A stretch of 64,000 nt of DNA, from the NCBI RefSeq assembly GCF_003853705.1, contig NZ_QTQI01000026.1, positions 1 to 64,000 on the forward strand. The letters run 5' to 3'. The DNA is from Burkholderia sp. Bp8992. Its GTDB lineage: Bacteria; Pseudomonadota; Gammaproteobacteria; Burkholderiales; Burkholderiaceae. Under the pieces are notes generated by a model, which did no database searches, was not told the DNA's origin, and saw only the letters and a list, made by a program, of their open reading frames with translations. The translations under genes and the position numbers were made by a program. This document shows positions 16,969-29,174 of the stretch, one piece after another; the first letter of the stretch is position 1, and the number at the start of each line of letters is the position of its first letter.

Positions 16969-18159
16969 ATGTCATTCCCACTCGAGCCGGACGGCCCCTT
17001 GTCGCGTGACGTCGCGCCGCCTCAATTCGGCGTGGACGGCGAGCAGGCCGAACGCGACTGGCCATTGATGACGCACGACGAGGTGGCGGCCGTACTCGCG
17101 CGGATCGACGGCGCGGGCGAACCGGTGCGGCTGACGTGGCACAGCCCGCGGCAGTTCGCGGCGGCCGTGCTCGTGCGGATGGCGGACGGGCGCGGGCTGT
17201 TCGTCAAGCGTCACCACGCGAGCCTGCGCGATGTCGCGGGGCTCGAGGAAGAGCATCGTTTCATCGCGCATCTGCGCGAACGCGGCATCCCCGTGGTGGA
17301 CGTGCTGGCCGATCGCCACGGCGCGACCGCGTTTGCGTCCGGCGAGTGGACGTACGAGGTGCACGTGCTCGCGCCCGGCGTCGACCCGTATCGCGGCGTG
17401 ATGTCGTGGCAGCCGTTCACGCATCCTTCGCACGCGTACTCGGCCGGCCGCGCGCTGGCCGAACTCCATCGCGCGTCGGCCGGCTACGACGCACCCGCGC
17501 GGCCCGTGCGCACGCTGCTGTCGAGTTTTCGCGTGCTGTCGTCCACCGATCTGGCGGGTGCGCTCGAACGCTGGGTCGAAGCGCAGCCGCTGCTCGTGCG
17601 TGCGCTCGGCTCGCGCGACTGGCGCGGCGACGTGGCCGAGGCGATCGGCCCGTATCACGCGCGTCTCGTGCCGCTGCTGCCTGCGTTGCCGCCGCTGTGG
17701 ACGCACGGCGACTGGCATGCGTCGAACCTGCTTTGGACCGATGCGGAGCCCGGCGCGCAGGTGCGGACCGTGCTCGATTTCGGCTTGTCGGATCGCACCT
17801 GTGCGGTGATGGATCTCGCGCTCGCGATCGAGCGCAATACGGTCGACTGGATGGCGCCGGCCGAGGCGCGACGCATCGAGTACGCCCAGATCGACGCGCT
17901 GCTCGACGGCTATGAATCGGTCGAACCGCTGGGCGACGACGCGTACGCGGCACTCGTCGCGCTGCTGCCGATCGTGCATACGGAGTTCGCGCTGTCGGAG
18001 GTTGCGTATTTCGGCTGCATCATCGATGCGCCGGCGATCGTCGACATTGCGTACGACGGCTACCTGATCGGGCACGCGCGCTGGTTCGGCGAGCGCGACG
18101 GGCGGCAACTGCTCGACTGGCTTGTGCAGCGGCGGCGGGGGAAGCAAGGGCGCGCTTGA
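16969..18159 (+). CDS. APH-family small-molecule kinase
   Basis: This 396-residue protein has the aminoglycoside-phosphotransferase fold. The N-lobe nucleotide region includes GRGLFVKRHH (putative ATP-binding Lys). The catalytic loop is THGDWHASNLLW near residues 245-256, and the metal-binding segment is VLDFGLSDRTCAVMDLA near 268-284. Family members phosphorylate antibiotics, choline, homoserine or thiamine. Its place 36 bases after a PnuC-type permease suggests phosphorylation of the imported vitamin or nucleoside to trap it in the cell. Resistance function is not supported by the context. The likely ligand classes are thiamine, nicotinamide riboside or a related precursor. Confidence 0.82.
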   Translation: MSFPLEPDGPLSRDVAPPQFGVDGEQAERDWPLMTHDEVAAVLARIDGAGEPVRLTWHSPRQFAAAVLVRMADGRGLFVKRHHASLRDVAGLEEEHRFIAHLRERGIPVVDVLADRHGATAFASGEWTYEVHVLAPGVDPYRGVMSWQPFTHPSHAYSAGRALAELHRASAGYDAPARPVRTLLSSFRVLSSTDLAGALERWVEAQPLLVRALGSRDWRGDVAEAIGPYHARLVPLLPALPPLWTHGDWHASNLLWTDAEPGAQVRTVLDFGLSDRTCAVMDLALAIERNTVDWMAPAEARRIEYAQIDALLDGYESVEPLGDDAYAALVALLPIVHTEFALSEVAYFGCIIDAPAIVDIAYDGYLIGHARWFGERDGRQLLDWLVQRRRGKQGRA

Positions 18160-18322
18160 TTCTCGAGAATGCGCGGATAGTTTCCCGGGTTCGGTGATCG
18201 ACATATCGCTCGAATCGAACATCGAGATCTCGTTCGGATGGATTCGATGGACCGGCGCACGCGAGCGTTGGAGGTACACGGGTCAACGCAAGCGCGGCGG
18301 CGGTAAATGAGCCGACTGCATG

Positions 18323-18772
18323 TCAATGGCTGGTACAGCAGTTGTCGAGGCAGCCGGGACTCACTTGGATGGTGACTTCACGTGTTTCCGACGTCGATCC
18401 GGCTGCGCTGCCGGCTGGATAAATTTGCGTTTTTATCTGAAGCGGTGCGTTTATCAGACCGTCGTCTATGACGACTTTCGCCGTCGCGGAAGCTCGTTTC
18501 GTTGCAAGTCGTTCCGAATCGTCCTCAATCTTGGAAGCGCTCCCAATTATAGTGATCCAGTTTTGAATTGGATGCTCGGAATTCATTGCTGAAACCCATT
18601 GTCCAATTCGTATTTTTTCGGATTCGGATATCTCGTGGCTGTTGTGGGGGAAGGCTACGAAAAATTGCTGTGACGGCAGATTCTGTGCTCCCTGGCATTC
18701 TGCCGCAGAGCTTGCCGGTAAAAGGAGTGACGTTACGATAGGAAAGATCAGTGACGTGATAAAAATTCTCAT
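18323..18772 (-). CDS. Small periplasmic OmpA-like protein
   Basis: A 149-residue protein with a signal peptide (MRIFITSLIFPIVTSLLLPASSAAE, cleavage near residue 24). The mature part resembles a short OmpA C-terminal fold: FFVAFPHNSHEISESEKIRIGQWVSAM, then ITIIGSASKIEDDSERLATKRASATAKVVID. The usual peptidoglycan-contact residues of OmpA domains are not clearly kept. It ends with a Cys pair, CLDNCC. Base composition is visibly more AT-rich than the flanks. It starts 15 bases after the M35-like gene stops, so the two are probably one unit; a role as a partner or protector for the protease is an inference. Confidence 0.6.
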   Translation of the reverse strand: MRIFITSLIFPIVTSLLLPASSAAECQGAQNLPSQQFFVAFPHNSHEISESEKIRIGQWVSAMNSEHPIQNWITIIGSASKIEDDSERLATKRASATAKVVIDDGLINAPLQIKTQIYPAGSAAGSTSETREVTIQVSPGCLDNCCTSH

Positions 18773-18787
18773 GGTGAATTCGGCTCC

Positions 18788-19504
18788 TTAATCCGCAAAC
18801 AATTCTTCACCGTAGATCACGAACCCTGTGAGGGTATCCGCGTTCCTTAATGCTTGGTCAGGATTGGCCCTTGCCCATGCGGCCGCCGTGGGATCGAGCC
18901 CGTAACGAGGATCGCCGCTACCGAAGGTGTCGACGAAGTGAGTGACTTCGTGAATGAGCGTGGATAGGCGGGAATCTCCGAACATATTCTGATCGCGTAA
19001 GCCGGTACAAAACTTCATCGCAATACTGATAAGCCTGCGCTCCGTATTGGGCCCGCAAACGTGAGCGGCTTCATTCTCGATATCGATCATGTTCGGAACG
19101 CAACCTAACATTCTATCGAGATTCGGATCGCTTCGAACGAAATGGTGTGGTGTTAGCGTTTTTAGAACCGAGAGATGTCGTGAGAAGCCGTCGAGAAGGT
19201 ATTGTCGTGTTTCTTCATCGCATCGATTGAACCAATGGATCATTCTGTCTTGAGTCGTTTTGTCATACCGCTTCAGGTCATTGATTCTGCGTTCAATTAG
19301 AATTATGGACCATTTAAGCAGTCGCGACACCATAATTCTAAATTCTCGATTGGTCATGTTGGGGCAAATGGGTGTTGTGTTGATGTAAACATCAACCATT
19401 GATCCCGGGTTTGTGTTGGTGACGGCTCCGGAGTGAACGAGAAACCATTCTTTGTCTTCGCCAGTGTCAAAGTCATACTCGTTGTGATCGAAGAGGTTTT
19501 TCAT
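18788..19504 (-). CDS. M35 aspzincin-like metallopeptidase domain protein
   Basis: The 238-residue protein lacks a signal peptide. The C-terminal half carries HEVTH (about residues 185-189), followed by GSGDPRYG, which matches the HExxH plus GTxDxxYG signature of M35 aspzincin metallo-endopeptidases, where the second Asp completes zinc binding. Upstream are CGPNTERRLISIAMKFC and the N-terminal half without a clear family. Family members are secreted toxins or, in several Burkholderia-like genomes, polymorphic or type VI secreted effector domains. No VgrG, PAAR or Hcp gene is in the window. Low-GC sequence and lack of a signal suggest an acquired effector-like gene paired with the small periplasmic protein downstream. 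Confidence 0.7.
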   Translation of the reverse strand: MKNLFDHNEYDFDTGEDKEWFLVHSGAVTNTNPGSMVDVYINTTPICPNMTNREFRIMVSRLLKWSIILIERRINDLKRYDKTTQDRMIHWFNRCDEETRQYLLDGFSRHLSVLKTLTPHHFVRSDPNLDRMLGCVPNMIDIENEAAHVCGPNTERRLISIAMKFCTGLRDQNMFGDSRLSTLIHEVTHFVDTFGSGDPRYGLDPTAAAWARANPDQALRNADTLTGFVIYGEELFAD

Positions 19505-19627
19505 TGATTTAAAGTCTCGATTCGTAGGTTTTCAAGGAGGCAGCACGACCTTGAGGTCATAAAGCAGCATGATTTCGTTCGTGTTGCCGGAGCCTTGAAC
19601 AGTCATCTTTTCGAGCGACTACGTCTA

Positions 19628-19641
19628 TAGAACTAGTTCTA
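19628..19641. promoter_or_regulatory. 14-bp perfect palindrome
   Basis: TAGAACTAGTTCTA is fully self-complementary and lies 124 bases upstream of the M35-like start. It may be an operator for the insert's own genes. No cognate regulator is evident. Confidence 0.4.
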
Positions 19642-19721
19642 AATTTCGAAACATATTTTTATTCTGACGTGATCGTCCGAGCAGATATGCACGTCGAATC
19701 GGCGAGTACACCGCGCCCAAC

Positions 19722-19737
19722 ATGACGGAAATATCAT
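19722..19737. promoter_or_regulatory. CusR-like box upstream of metal efflux operon
   Basis: ATGACGGAAATATCAT has the ATGA-N8-TCAT symmetry and 16-base length of the heavy-metal response-regulator boxes seen four more times in this window. It lies 69 bases before the CzcC-like start, a fitting place for activation by the response regulator encoded at the end of the same operon. Confidence 0.55.
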
Positions 19738-19805
19738 CTTCGCCTCATGTTCGCACTGCGGCCCGACCGTAGCATCGGTCGCAAACCGTTACCGCAGAAC
19801 CGAAC

Positions 19806-21119
19806 ATGCTCAAGCTCTCTCTCGCCGTGGCCGTCGCCTTCGCGACGGCCGCGACGGCTTATGCGCAGCCGTCGCTGTCGCCGGGGCCGACCGCGGCTGC
19901 CGCGGGCCCCGCCGCACCGGTCGGCGAATCGCCATCCAATGCGCTCTCTGCGTCGTCATTGACGCTTCCCGATGCGCTCGCCGTCGCGGCCCGCAACAAT
20001 CCGGCGCTGCGCGGTGCACGCGCGGACGTCGATGCCTCGGCCGGCGCGCTGATGCAGGCCGGCGCGCGGCCCAATCCCGAAGTGTCGTTCCTGCAGGAAG
20101 GCTTCAGCCGCGCCGAGCGCACGTCGACCGCGCTGATCAACCAGACCATCGAACTCGGCGGCAAGCGCCGCGCGCGGCTCGACGTCGCGTCGTACGGCCG
20201 CGAGTCGGCCAGCGCATCGCTCGACGAACAGGGCGCCGTCGTGCGCGCGGACGTGATCGCCGCGTTCTACGGGCTGCTCGCCGCGCAGCGACAGCTCCAG
20301 GTCACCGAGGAATCGGCTGCGATCGCCGCGCGCTCCGCGGATCTTGCGGCACGTCGTGCACAGGCCGGCAAGGTGTCGCCGGTCGAGGCGACGAAGGCGC
20401 AGGTGGCGGCGGCCGGCGTGCAGATCGAAGTCGTGACCGCGCGCGGCCGTGTCGAGGTCGCGCGCGAGAAGCTCAACGCGGTGATGGGCGAAGCGCGCGG
20501 CGGCCGGCTCGCGGTGCTCGGCGACCTGGAAGCCGTGCCGCCGGTCGAGCCGCTTGCCGCGCTGGCCGCGCAGCTCGACGATTCGCCGCTCGCGCGGATC
20601 GCGCGCGCCGAGATGCTGCGCTCGAATGCGGCGGTGTCGCTCGAACGTGCACGGCGCATGCCGGACGTGACGGTCAGCGCGGGCGTGAAGCGCGTGACGA
20701 CGGGCGGCGTGCCCGACAACCAGGCCGTGGTCGGCGTATCGATCCCGATTCCGCTGTTCAACACGAACAAGGGCGCGCTGCTCGAGGCGACGCACAAGGC
20801 CGAGCGCGCGAACGCCGATCTCGATCGCGAACGCACGCGCCTGCGGCTGGAACTCACGCAGGCCTACGCGAATTTCGAGGCCGCCGAGCAGGAAGCACAG
20901 CGGTTGAAGTCCGACATCCTGCCGGCCGCGCGCCTCGCGCTCGACGCGATGTCGCGCGGCTACGAACTCGGGAAGTTCAGCTTCCTCGACGTACTCGACG
21001 CACAGCGCACGCTGTTCCAGGGGCAGTCGCAATACGTACGCGCGCTCGCCGACGCCCATTCGGCCCGCGCCGATATCGGCCGGCTCGTCGGCACGCCGCT
21101 CGCGGCCGTCGCGCAATGA
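19806..21119 (+). CDS. czcC: CzcC-like outer-membrane efflux protein
   Basis: The 437-residue outer-membrane factor of an RND heavy-metal pump has a signal peptide ending AYAQP, then two repeats typical of TolC-fold metal channels (LTLPDALAVAARNNPALRGARADVDASAG; ARPNPEVSFLQEG; ETIELGGKR-like QTIELGGKRRARL). The C-terminal half has GVSIPIPLFNTNKG and GYELGKFSFLDVLDAQRTL, a hallmark of CzcC/NccC proteins. It forms the exit duct for the CzcB- and CzcA-like partners downstream. It is the first gene of the operon, preceded by a CusR-like box. The symbol reflects family, not proven metal range. Confidence 0.85.
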   Translation: MLKLSLAVAVAFATAATAYAQPSLSPGPTAAAAGPAAPVGESPSNALSASSLTLPDALAVAARNNPALRGARADVDASAGALMQAGARPNPEVSFLQEGFSRAERTSTALINQTIELGGKRRARLDVASYGRESASASLDEQGAVVRADVIAAFYGLLAAQRQLQVTEESAAIAARSADLAARRAQAGKVSPVEATKAQVAAAGVQIEVVTARGRVEVAREKLNAVMGEARGGRLAVLGDLEAVPPVEPLAALAAQLDDSPLARIARAEMLRSNAAVSLERARRMPDVTVSAGVKRVTTGGVPDNQAVVGVSIPIPLFNTNKGALLEATHKAERANADLDRERTRLRLELTQAYANFEAAEQEAQRLKSDILPAARLALDAMSRGYELGKFSFLDVLDAQRTLFQGQSQYVRALADAHSARADIGRLVGTPLAAVAQ

Positions 21120-21145
21120 GCGCCCCTCTTACCTGAAGGATCATC

Positions 21146-22615
21146 ATGTCACGCAGCAGAATCTTCGTTATCGCGGCGGCCTTGCTCGGCGGCGCAGGGA
21201 TCGTGATCGGCGCGCTCGCCGTTACCCGGAGCGGGAGCAACGCCTCGGCGCCCGCGGGCGCGGAAGCCGCGCAGCCGGCCGACGGCGCCGGCGCGCACGG
21301 CGGTGTCGTGCTCAAGCGCGGCAAGCTGTCCGTCGAGATCGTGATGACGGAAAAGCCCGGCGACGCGCGGCTCGTCGTCTATCCGTTCGTCGACGGCAAG
21401 CCGGCGACCAGGGACATGACCGTCTCCGGCACGCTGGTGCGGTACGACCGCACGCACGAGCCGCTGCGTTTCGACGCGTCCGGCCAGAAGTTCGTGTCCG
21501 CGCAGTCGATCGCGAAGCCGCACGTGTTCGACGCGACGATCGACGTGAAGGCCGGCAACGACGCCGCCTCATTCCCGTTCGCACGCACCGACGGTGCGAT
21601 CGCGCTGACCGATGCGCAACTGGCGACCTCGAAGATCGCACTCGCGAAGGCCGGCCCCGCGCAGATCGCGACGCCGTTCCAGCTGCCGGGCGAGATCAAG
21701 TTCAACGAGGACCGCACCGCGCACGTGGTGCCGCGCGTGGCCGGCATCGTCGAGCAGGTGTCGGTGTCGCTCGGGCAGAACATCGCGAAGGGGCAGGTGC
21801 TCGCCGTGATCGCGAGCACCGATCTCGCCGACCGCCGCAGCGAACTGCTGACCGCCGAGCGCCGGCTGTCCGGCGCGCGTGCGACCTACGAGCGTGAACG
21901 TACGCTGTGGAAGGAGCGCATCTCGGCCGAGCAGGATTACCAGCAGGCGCAGGTGCAGTTGCGCGAGGCCGAGATCGCCGTGCAGAACGCGCGGCAGAAG
22001 CTCGCCGCGCTGAACGCGCCGGTCGGCGCGGGCGCGCTGAACCGCTACGAGCTGCGCGCGCCGTTCGCGGGCACGATCGTCGAGAAGCATGCGACGCCGG
22101 GCGAGGCGATCGCCGCCGATGCGAGCATGTTCGTGATCTCCGACCTGTCGACCGTGTGGGCCGAGATGGCCGTGCCGGCTCAGCGGTTGAACGACGTGCG
22201 CGTCGGCCGCGACGCAACCGTGATCGCGACCGCGTTCGAATCGCGTTCGAGCGGCCCGATCGCATACGTCGGCTCGCTGCTCGGCGAACAGACGCGCACC
22301 GCGCCGGCGCGCGTCGTGTTGCCGAACCCGGACGGCGTGTGGCGTCCGGGGATGTTCGTGAACGTGTCGGTCGACGCGGGCAAGCAGGGCGTGCCGCTGG
22401 CGGTGGCGAGCGACGCGCTGCAGGACGTCGACGGCGCGCCTTCCGTGTTCGTGCGTTCGCCGAAGGGGTTCGTCGCGCAGGCGGTCGAAACGGGGCGGCG
22501 CGACGAGCGCGCGACCGAGGTGCTGAAGGGGCTCAAGCCGGGCCAGGAGTACGCGGCGTCGAACAGCTTCGTGCTGAAGGCCGAGCTCGGCAAGGGGAGC
22601 GCGGAACATGAATGA
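21146..22615 (+). CDS. czcB: CzcB-like membrane fusion protein
   Basis: This 489-residue periplasmic adaptor has an N-terminal membrane anchor or signal at residues 5-27, followed by an extra N-terminal domain that includes GAHGGVVLKRGKLSVEIVM. The lipoyl/barrel halves are at about 190-360 (PGEIKFNEDRTAHVVPRVAGIVEQVSVSLGQNIAKGQ; YELRAPFAGTIVEKHATPGEAI), with an intervening alpha-hairpin (AERRLSGARATYERERTLWKE). It links the inner-membrane CzcA-like pump to the outer-membrane channel. No His-rich metal stretch as in some CzcB proteins is present. It starts 26 bases after the CzcC-like gene. Confidence 0.87.
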   Translation: MSRSRIFVIAAALLGGAGIVIGALAVTRSGSNASAPAGAEAAQPADGAGAHGGVVLKRGKLSVEIVMTEKPGDARLVVYPFVDGKPATRDMTVSGTLVRYDRTHEPLRFDASGQKFVSAQSIAKPHVFDATIDVKAGNDAASFPFARTDGAIALTDAQLATSKIALAKAGPAQIATPFQLPGEIKFNEDRTAHVVPRVAGIVEQVSVSLGQNIAKGQVLAVIASTDLADRRSELLTAERRLSGARATYERERTLWKERISAEQDYQQAQVQLREAEIAVQNARQKLAALNAPVGAGALNRYELRAPFAGTIVEKHATPGEAIAADASMFVISDLSTVWAEMAVPAQRLNDVRVGRDATVIATAFESRSSGPIAYVGSLLGEQTRTAPARVVLPNPDGVWRPGMFVNVSVDAGKQGVPLAVASDALQDVDGAPSVFVRSPKGFVAQAVETGRRDERATEVLKGLKPGQEYAASNSFVLKAELGKGSAEHE

Positions 22616-22683
22616 GTGTGACGTATGCGCCGTCGCGCGATTTGCAGCCCGGCTCGCGGCCCGCTTTCCGGCCCGCCGTGTGA

Positions 22684-25952
<3,269 letters not shown>

Positions 25953-25953
<1 letters not shown>

Positions 25954-26636
25954 TGCGAATTCTGATTGTCGAGGATGAACCGAAGACGGGCGCGTACCTG
26001 CGCAAGGGCCTCACCGAGGCCGGCTACGTCGTCGACTGGGTCGAGGACGGCATCACGGGCCAGCACCAGGCCGAGACCGAGGAGTACGACCTGCTCGTGC
26101 TCGACGTGATGCTGCCGGGGCAGGACGGCTGGACGCTGCTGCAGAACCTGCGGCGCAGCAAGTCGACGCCCGTGCTGTTCCTCACCGCGCGCGACGACGT
26201 CGGCGATCGCGTGAAGGGGCTCGAGCTCGGCGCCGACGACTATCTCGCGAAGCCGTTCGACTTCGTCGAACTCACCGCGCGCATCAAGTCGATCCTGCGG
26301 CGCGGCCAGCCGCGCGACTCGAACACGCTGCGCGTGGCCGATCTCGAACTCGACCTGACGCGCCGCAAGGCCACCCGGCAGGGCGACACGATCCTGCTGA
26401 CCGCGAAGGAATTCGCATTGCTGTGGCTGCTGATGCGCCGCGAAGGCGAGATCCTGCCGCGCGCGACGATCGCGTCGCAGGTATGGGACATGAACTTCAA
26501 CAGCGACACGAACGTCGTCGATTCGGCGATCCGGCGACTGCGCTCGAAGATCGACGACGCGTACGAACCGAAGCTGATCCACACGGTGCGCGGGATGGGC
26601 TACGTGCTCGAAGCGCGCGGCGGCGCGGCTGCATGA
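25953..26636 (+). CDS. Heavy-metal response regulator (OmpR/PhoB type)
   Basis: A 227-residue regulator. The receiver domain has the acidic pair ED at 7-8, phospho-acceptor Asp51 in VLDVMLPG, Thr79 in LTARD and Lys101 in AKPFD. The C-terminal winged helix (about 127-224) contains [34 protein letters not shown] and ends with [11 protein letters not shown]. It matches the heavy-metal group that includes CusR, CzcR and IrlR. A GTG three bases earlier could also start translation; the ATG is preferred. Its target box is probably the ATGAC-N6-GTCAT dyad found upstream of several genes here. Confidence 0.9.
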
Positions 26637-28069
26637 TCGCGCGCCTGCTGCCGCGCACGCTGCGTGGACGCCTGACCACGCTGATCGTCCTGTCGACGTC
26701 GGTGATCCTCGCGTCGAGCGGTGTCGCACTCTACGAAGCGCTGAGCAATCGCGTCGAGACGACGGCGGCCGAACAGATGGCCGGCATTTCCGCCGCATTG
26801 GGTGCGCACCTGGCCGAGGCGCGCACGACGGCCGATGTCGCGCGCAACCCCGACATCTGGATCGACCAGTTGCACGGCCATCCGAACATGGATCTCGCGA
26901 TCTTCGACGCCACGGGCACGCGCCTCGTCGGCACGCCCGGCTTCCGCCCGTATGCGCCGCTGATGTCGCTGAATGCAGGGCGCGTGCCGGTCGGCGTCGC
27001 GCCGCCCGGCGCACGGCATCAGTATCTGGTGACGACCGTGCCGCTCGCCGGCGGCAGCGGCGGCGCCGGCGCGCCCGCGGTGCGCGTCGCGGTGCAGTAC
27101 GACCGCAGCGCCGACGTCCTGCTGCTGCGCACGCATGCTTATACGATCGTCGTGATCGAGGTGTTCGGCGTGGTGCTCGCGGCCGCGATCGCGTATGGCA
27201 TCGCGGCGCTCGGGCTGAGCCCGCTGCGGCGCTTCGCGGCGCGCGCCGAGCAGATGTCGACGAGCCGGCTGGCCCATCCGCTGCCGGAACTCGATACGTC
27301 GGGCGAGCTGAAGGAGCTCGAGCACGCATTCAACGGGATGCTCGAGCGGCTGAACGAGTCGTTTACGCGGCTGAGCCAGTTCTCGTCGAATCTCGCGCAC
27401 GACATGCGCACGCCGCTCACGAACCTGCAGGCCGCCGCGCAGGTCGTGCTGTCGCAGCCGCGCAGCGCGGATGAATACCGGAACGTGATCGAGTCGAGCA
27501 TCGACGAATACCAGCGCTTGTCGCGGATGATCGAGGACATGCTGTTTCTCGCGCGCTCGGAGCAAGCCGGCACGTCAATCGGCGTGCGGCGCCTGAATGC
27601 GGCGGAGGAGGCCGAGCGGGTGGCCGGCTACTACGAGTCGCTGGCGGAAGACGAAGGCGTGACGATGAAGGTCGACGGTCACGCGTGGGTCGATGCGGAC
27701 CTGACGTTGTACCAGCGCGCGCTGAGCAACCTGCTGTCGAATGCGCTGACCTATGCGCCGCGCGGCAGCGTCGTGACGATCGATTGCGTCGAGCAGCGCG
27801 GCGCGACGACGATCGCCGTGTCGGATACGGGGCCCGGCATTGCCGCGGAGCATGTCGGGCGGATCTTCGAGCGCTTCTACCGTGTCGATCCGTCGCGGCA
27901 CAATTCCGCGTCGGGCACGGGGCTCGGCCTCGCGATCGTCCGGTCGATCATGGACAATCACGGCGGCGAGTGCGGCGTCGACAGCGATCCCGGCCGGCGC
28001 ACGACGTTCTGGCTGCGCTTTCCGCGCCGGCCGGCCGAGCCGAACCGGCCGGCGGCCATCAGCACCTGA
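26633..28069 (+). CDS. Heavy-metal sensor histidine kinase
   Basis: This 478-residue membrane kinase has a first helix at about residues 13-33, a periplasmic sensor region of about 130 residues and a second helix at 170-193. Then come a HAMP domain, the H-box [15 protein letters not shown] with His256, and the ATPase boxes [17 protein letters not shown] and GTGLGLAIV. The layout and H-box are those of the CusS/CzcS/IrlS group. The ATG overlaps the stop of the response regulator by four bases (ATGA), so the two are translationally coupled. It probably senses periplasmic divalent metal and phosphorylates the partner regulator. Confidence 0.9.
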   Translation: MIARLLPRTLRGRLTTLIVLSTSVILASSGVALYEALSNRVETTAAEQMAGISAALGAHLAEARTTADVARNPDIWIDQLHGHPNMDLAIFDATGTRLVGTPGFRPYAPLMSLNAGRVPVGVAPPGARHQYLVTTVPLAGGSGGAGAPAVRVAVQYDRSADVLLLRTHAYTIVVIEVFGVVLAAAIAYGIAALGLSPLRRFAARAEQMSTSRLAHPLPELDTSGELKELEHAFNGMLERLNESFTRLSQFSSNLAHDMRTPLTNLQAAAQVVLSQPRSADEYRNVIESSIDEYQRLSRMIEDMLFLARSEQAGTSIGVRRLNAAEEAERVAGYYESLAEDEGVTMKVDGHAWVDADLTLYQRALSNLLSNALTYAPRGSVVTIDCVEQRGATTIAVSDTGPGIAAEHVGRIFERFYRVDPSRHNSASGTGLGLAIVRSIMDNHGGECGVDSDPGRRTTFWLRFPRRPAEPNRPAAIST

Positions 28070-28148
28070 CATCGCGGGCGGGCACGCGCGCGCGTTCGCC
28101 ATGAGGCGGCCGCGCGCGGCGCGCTGCCCACGGTCGCGTGACCGAGCG

Positions 28149-28436
28149 TCATTGCCGCGCGGTCAGGTTGTCGTGGTTATCGGCCTGCGGCTTCTTCTCG
28201 CCGCCATGCACCGAAATCCCGTGAAGCTCCTTGTTGCGCGCGACCATTTCGCCGCTCGGCGGGTATTGCGTCTTGCCGGCCGGCACGACGCCGTCGTGCT
28301 GCGCCTGTTTCAGTTCGTTGACGACCTGCGTGCGGCTCTTGCCCTGCGTTTGCGTTTCCGCGAATGCGGCCTGCGCGGCCATGCCGAGCGACAGCGTGGC
28401 GGTGACGAACAGTGCTGCGAGTTTTGCCGTTTTCAT
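28149..28436 (-). CDS. Secreted DUF4148 protein
   Basis: A 95-residue exported protein with a signal peptide ending AAFAET near residue 27. The mature part has the DUF4148 pattern: GKSRTQVVNELKQAQHDGVVPAGKTQYPPSGEMVARNKELH. The family is frequent in Burkholderia and Ralstonia and lacks a known function. It converges on the sensor-kinase gene and reads away from two ATGAC-N6-GTCAT-type sites at 28521 and 28577, which suggests control by the metal two-component system. A second DUF4148 gene at 30650 has the same kind of site. Confidence 0.85.
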   Translation of the reverse strand: MKTAKLAALFVTATLSLGMAAQAAFAETQTQGKSRTQVVNELKQAQHDGVVPAGKTQYPPSGEMVARNKELHGISVHGGEKKPQADNHDNLTARQ

Positions 28437-28520
28437 CGAGTGCTCTCCTTGATCAGGTCGCCGGGTGGCGAACCATGGACCCAGTATGCGAAAGCAGCCG
28501 TGCGTGACCGTGATCGCGAG

Positions 28521-28536
28521 ATGAAAAAACCGTCAG
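28521..28536. promoter_or_regulatory. Degenerate CusR-like box
   Basis: ATGAAAAAACCGTCAG keeps the right half (CGTCA) and part of the left half of the repeated dyad. It lies 85 bases upstream of the DUF4148 start at 28436 and 56 bases from the perfect copy at 28577, close to five helical turns. Confidence 0.4.
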
Positions 28537-28576
28537 ATTGCGCAAGCAGGCAGCGTGTCGTTGGGACCTGACCGAC

Positions 28577-28592
28577 ATGACGCAACCGTCAT
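28577..28592. promoter_or_regulatory. Perfect CusR-like box
   Basis: ATGACGCAACCGTCAT has perfect 6-bp arms ATGACG/CGTCAT around CAAC. It has the ATGAC-N6-GTCAT geometry known for CusR-type heavy-metal response regulators. It sits between the divergent DUF4148 gene and the small lipoprotein gene and could serve both. Confidence 0.6.
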
Positions 28593-28732
28593 GTTCGCGT
28601 CACGGGCGCGATGAGCGGGAAGCGGAACATGAAGTCTGCCGTTGGCCGACAGCGCCGAAGGTATTCGTGCCGTCCGCGGCAGCAACATGGAAAGCGGGCG
28701 GCCCTGTTCAGACTCTCGTTCCGGATCGAAAA

Positions 28733-28972
28733 GTGGATTGTCCCGCCATCCGTCTAGCCTTGATCGCAGTCCTGATCGTCCCGCTGTTCGCGGGTTGCGC
28801 ATCGACACGTTCCGGCACCACCGCAGCCGCGCCGGCCGCTGCACGCAAGCCGATGCCGGTCGACCTGATGCCCGGCGAGCAGATCGACTATGCCGGCCAT
28901 CGCTGCGGCAATCCGAACCTGTATGTGAAAACGCATGCGTGCCTGTTCCCGCAACGCAATGCCGCACCGTGA
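28733..28972 (+). CDS. Small lipoprotein of unknown function
   Basis: A predicted 79-residue lipoprotein: hydrophobic signal RLALIAVLIVPLF ending in the lipobox F-A-G-C, then CASTRSGTTAAAPAAARKP and a short mature domain, DYAGHRCGNPNLYVKTHACLFPQ, with two Cys. The start is uncertain. I chose the GTG at 28733 because it gives a normal short signal; the open frame runs far upstream, and a TTG at 28760 is possible. No family recognised. It lies downstream of the perfect CusR-like box, within the suspected metal regulon. Confidence 0.55.
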   Translation: MDCPAIRLALIAVLIVPLFAGCASTRSGTTAAAPAAARKPMPVDLMPGEQIDYAGHRCGNPNLYVKTHACLFPQRNAAP

Positions 28973-28988
28973 TCGTCGGCCGTGCGAC

Positions 28989-29021
28989 AAAAAAAGGCCC
29001 GGTACTCGACGAGTCCGGGCC
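28989..29021 (-). terminator. Rho-independent terminator for the porin gene
   Basis: GGCCCGG (28996-29002) and CCGGGCC (29015-29021) form a 7-bp GC stem with extra pairing inside (ACTCG/CGAGT). Seven A residues precede it on the plus strand, which is a T run on the minus strand. It therefore ends minus-strand transcripts from the porin gene, whose stop is about 150 bases away. Confidence 0.75.
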
Positions 29022-29132
29022 TAACGCGTGATCGTCGCCGTGCGACAACGACCCGCTGCGTGGGTGGGAACGGGCATAGCCCGTTACCGTTCCGATCGTA
29101 GCGACATCACGCATCGCGAACCTGATCGCAAC

Positions 29133-29148
29133 ATGAAATTTTCGTCAC
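29133..29148. promoter_or_regulatory. Weak CusR-like box 3' of the porin
   Basis: ATGAAATTTTCGTCAC resembles the repeated dyad at the right half but lies just beyond the porin stop, with no gene start near. It may be fortuitous. Confidence 0.2.
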
Positions 29149-29174
29149 GCAGCGAGCCGGGCTGGCCGCTGCGC

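Larger units (their letters stand above)
19505..19805. other. Intergenic region between M35-like and efflux operons
   Basis: About 300 AT-richer bases hold the divergent promoters. Two symmetric sites are listed separately: the 14-bp palindrome at 19628-19641 and the CusR-like dyad at 19722-19737. No gene was seen. Confidence 0.55.
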
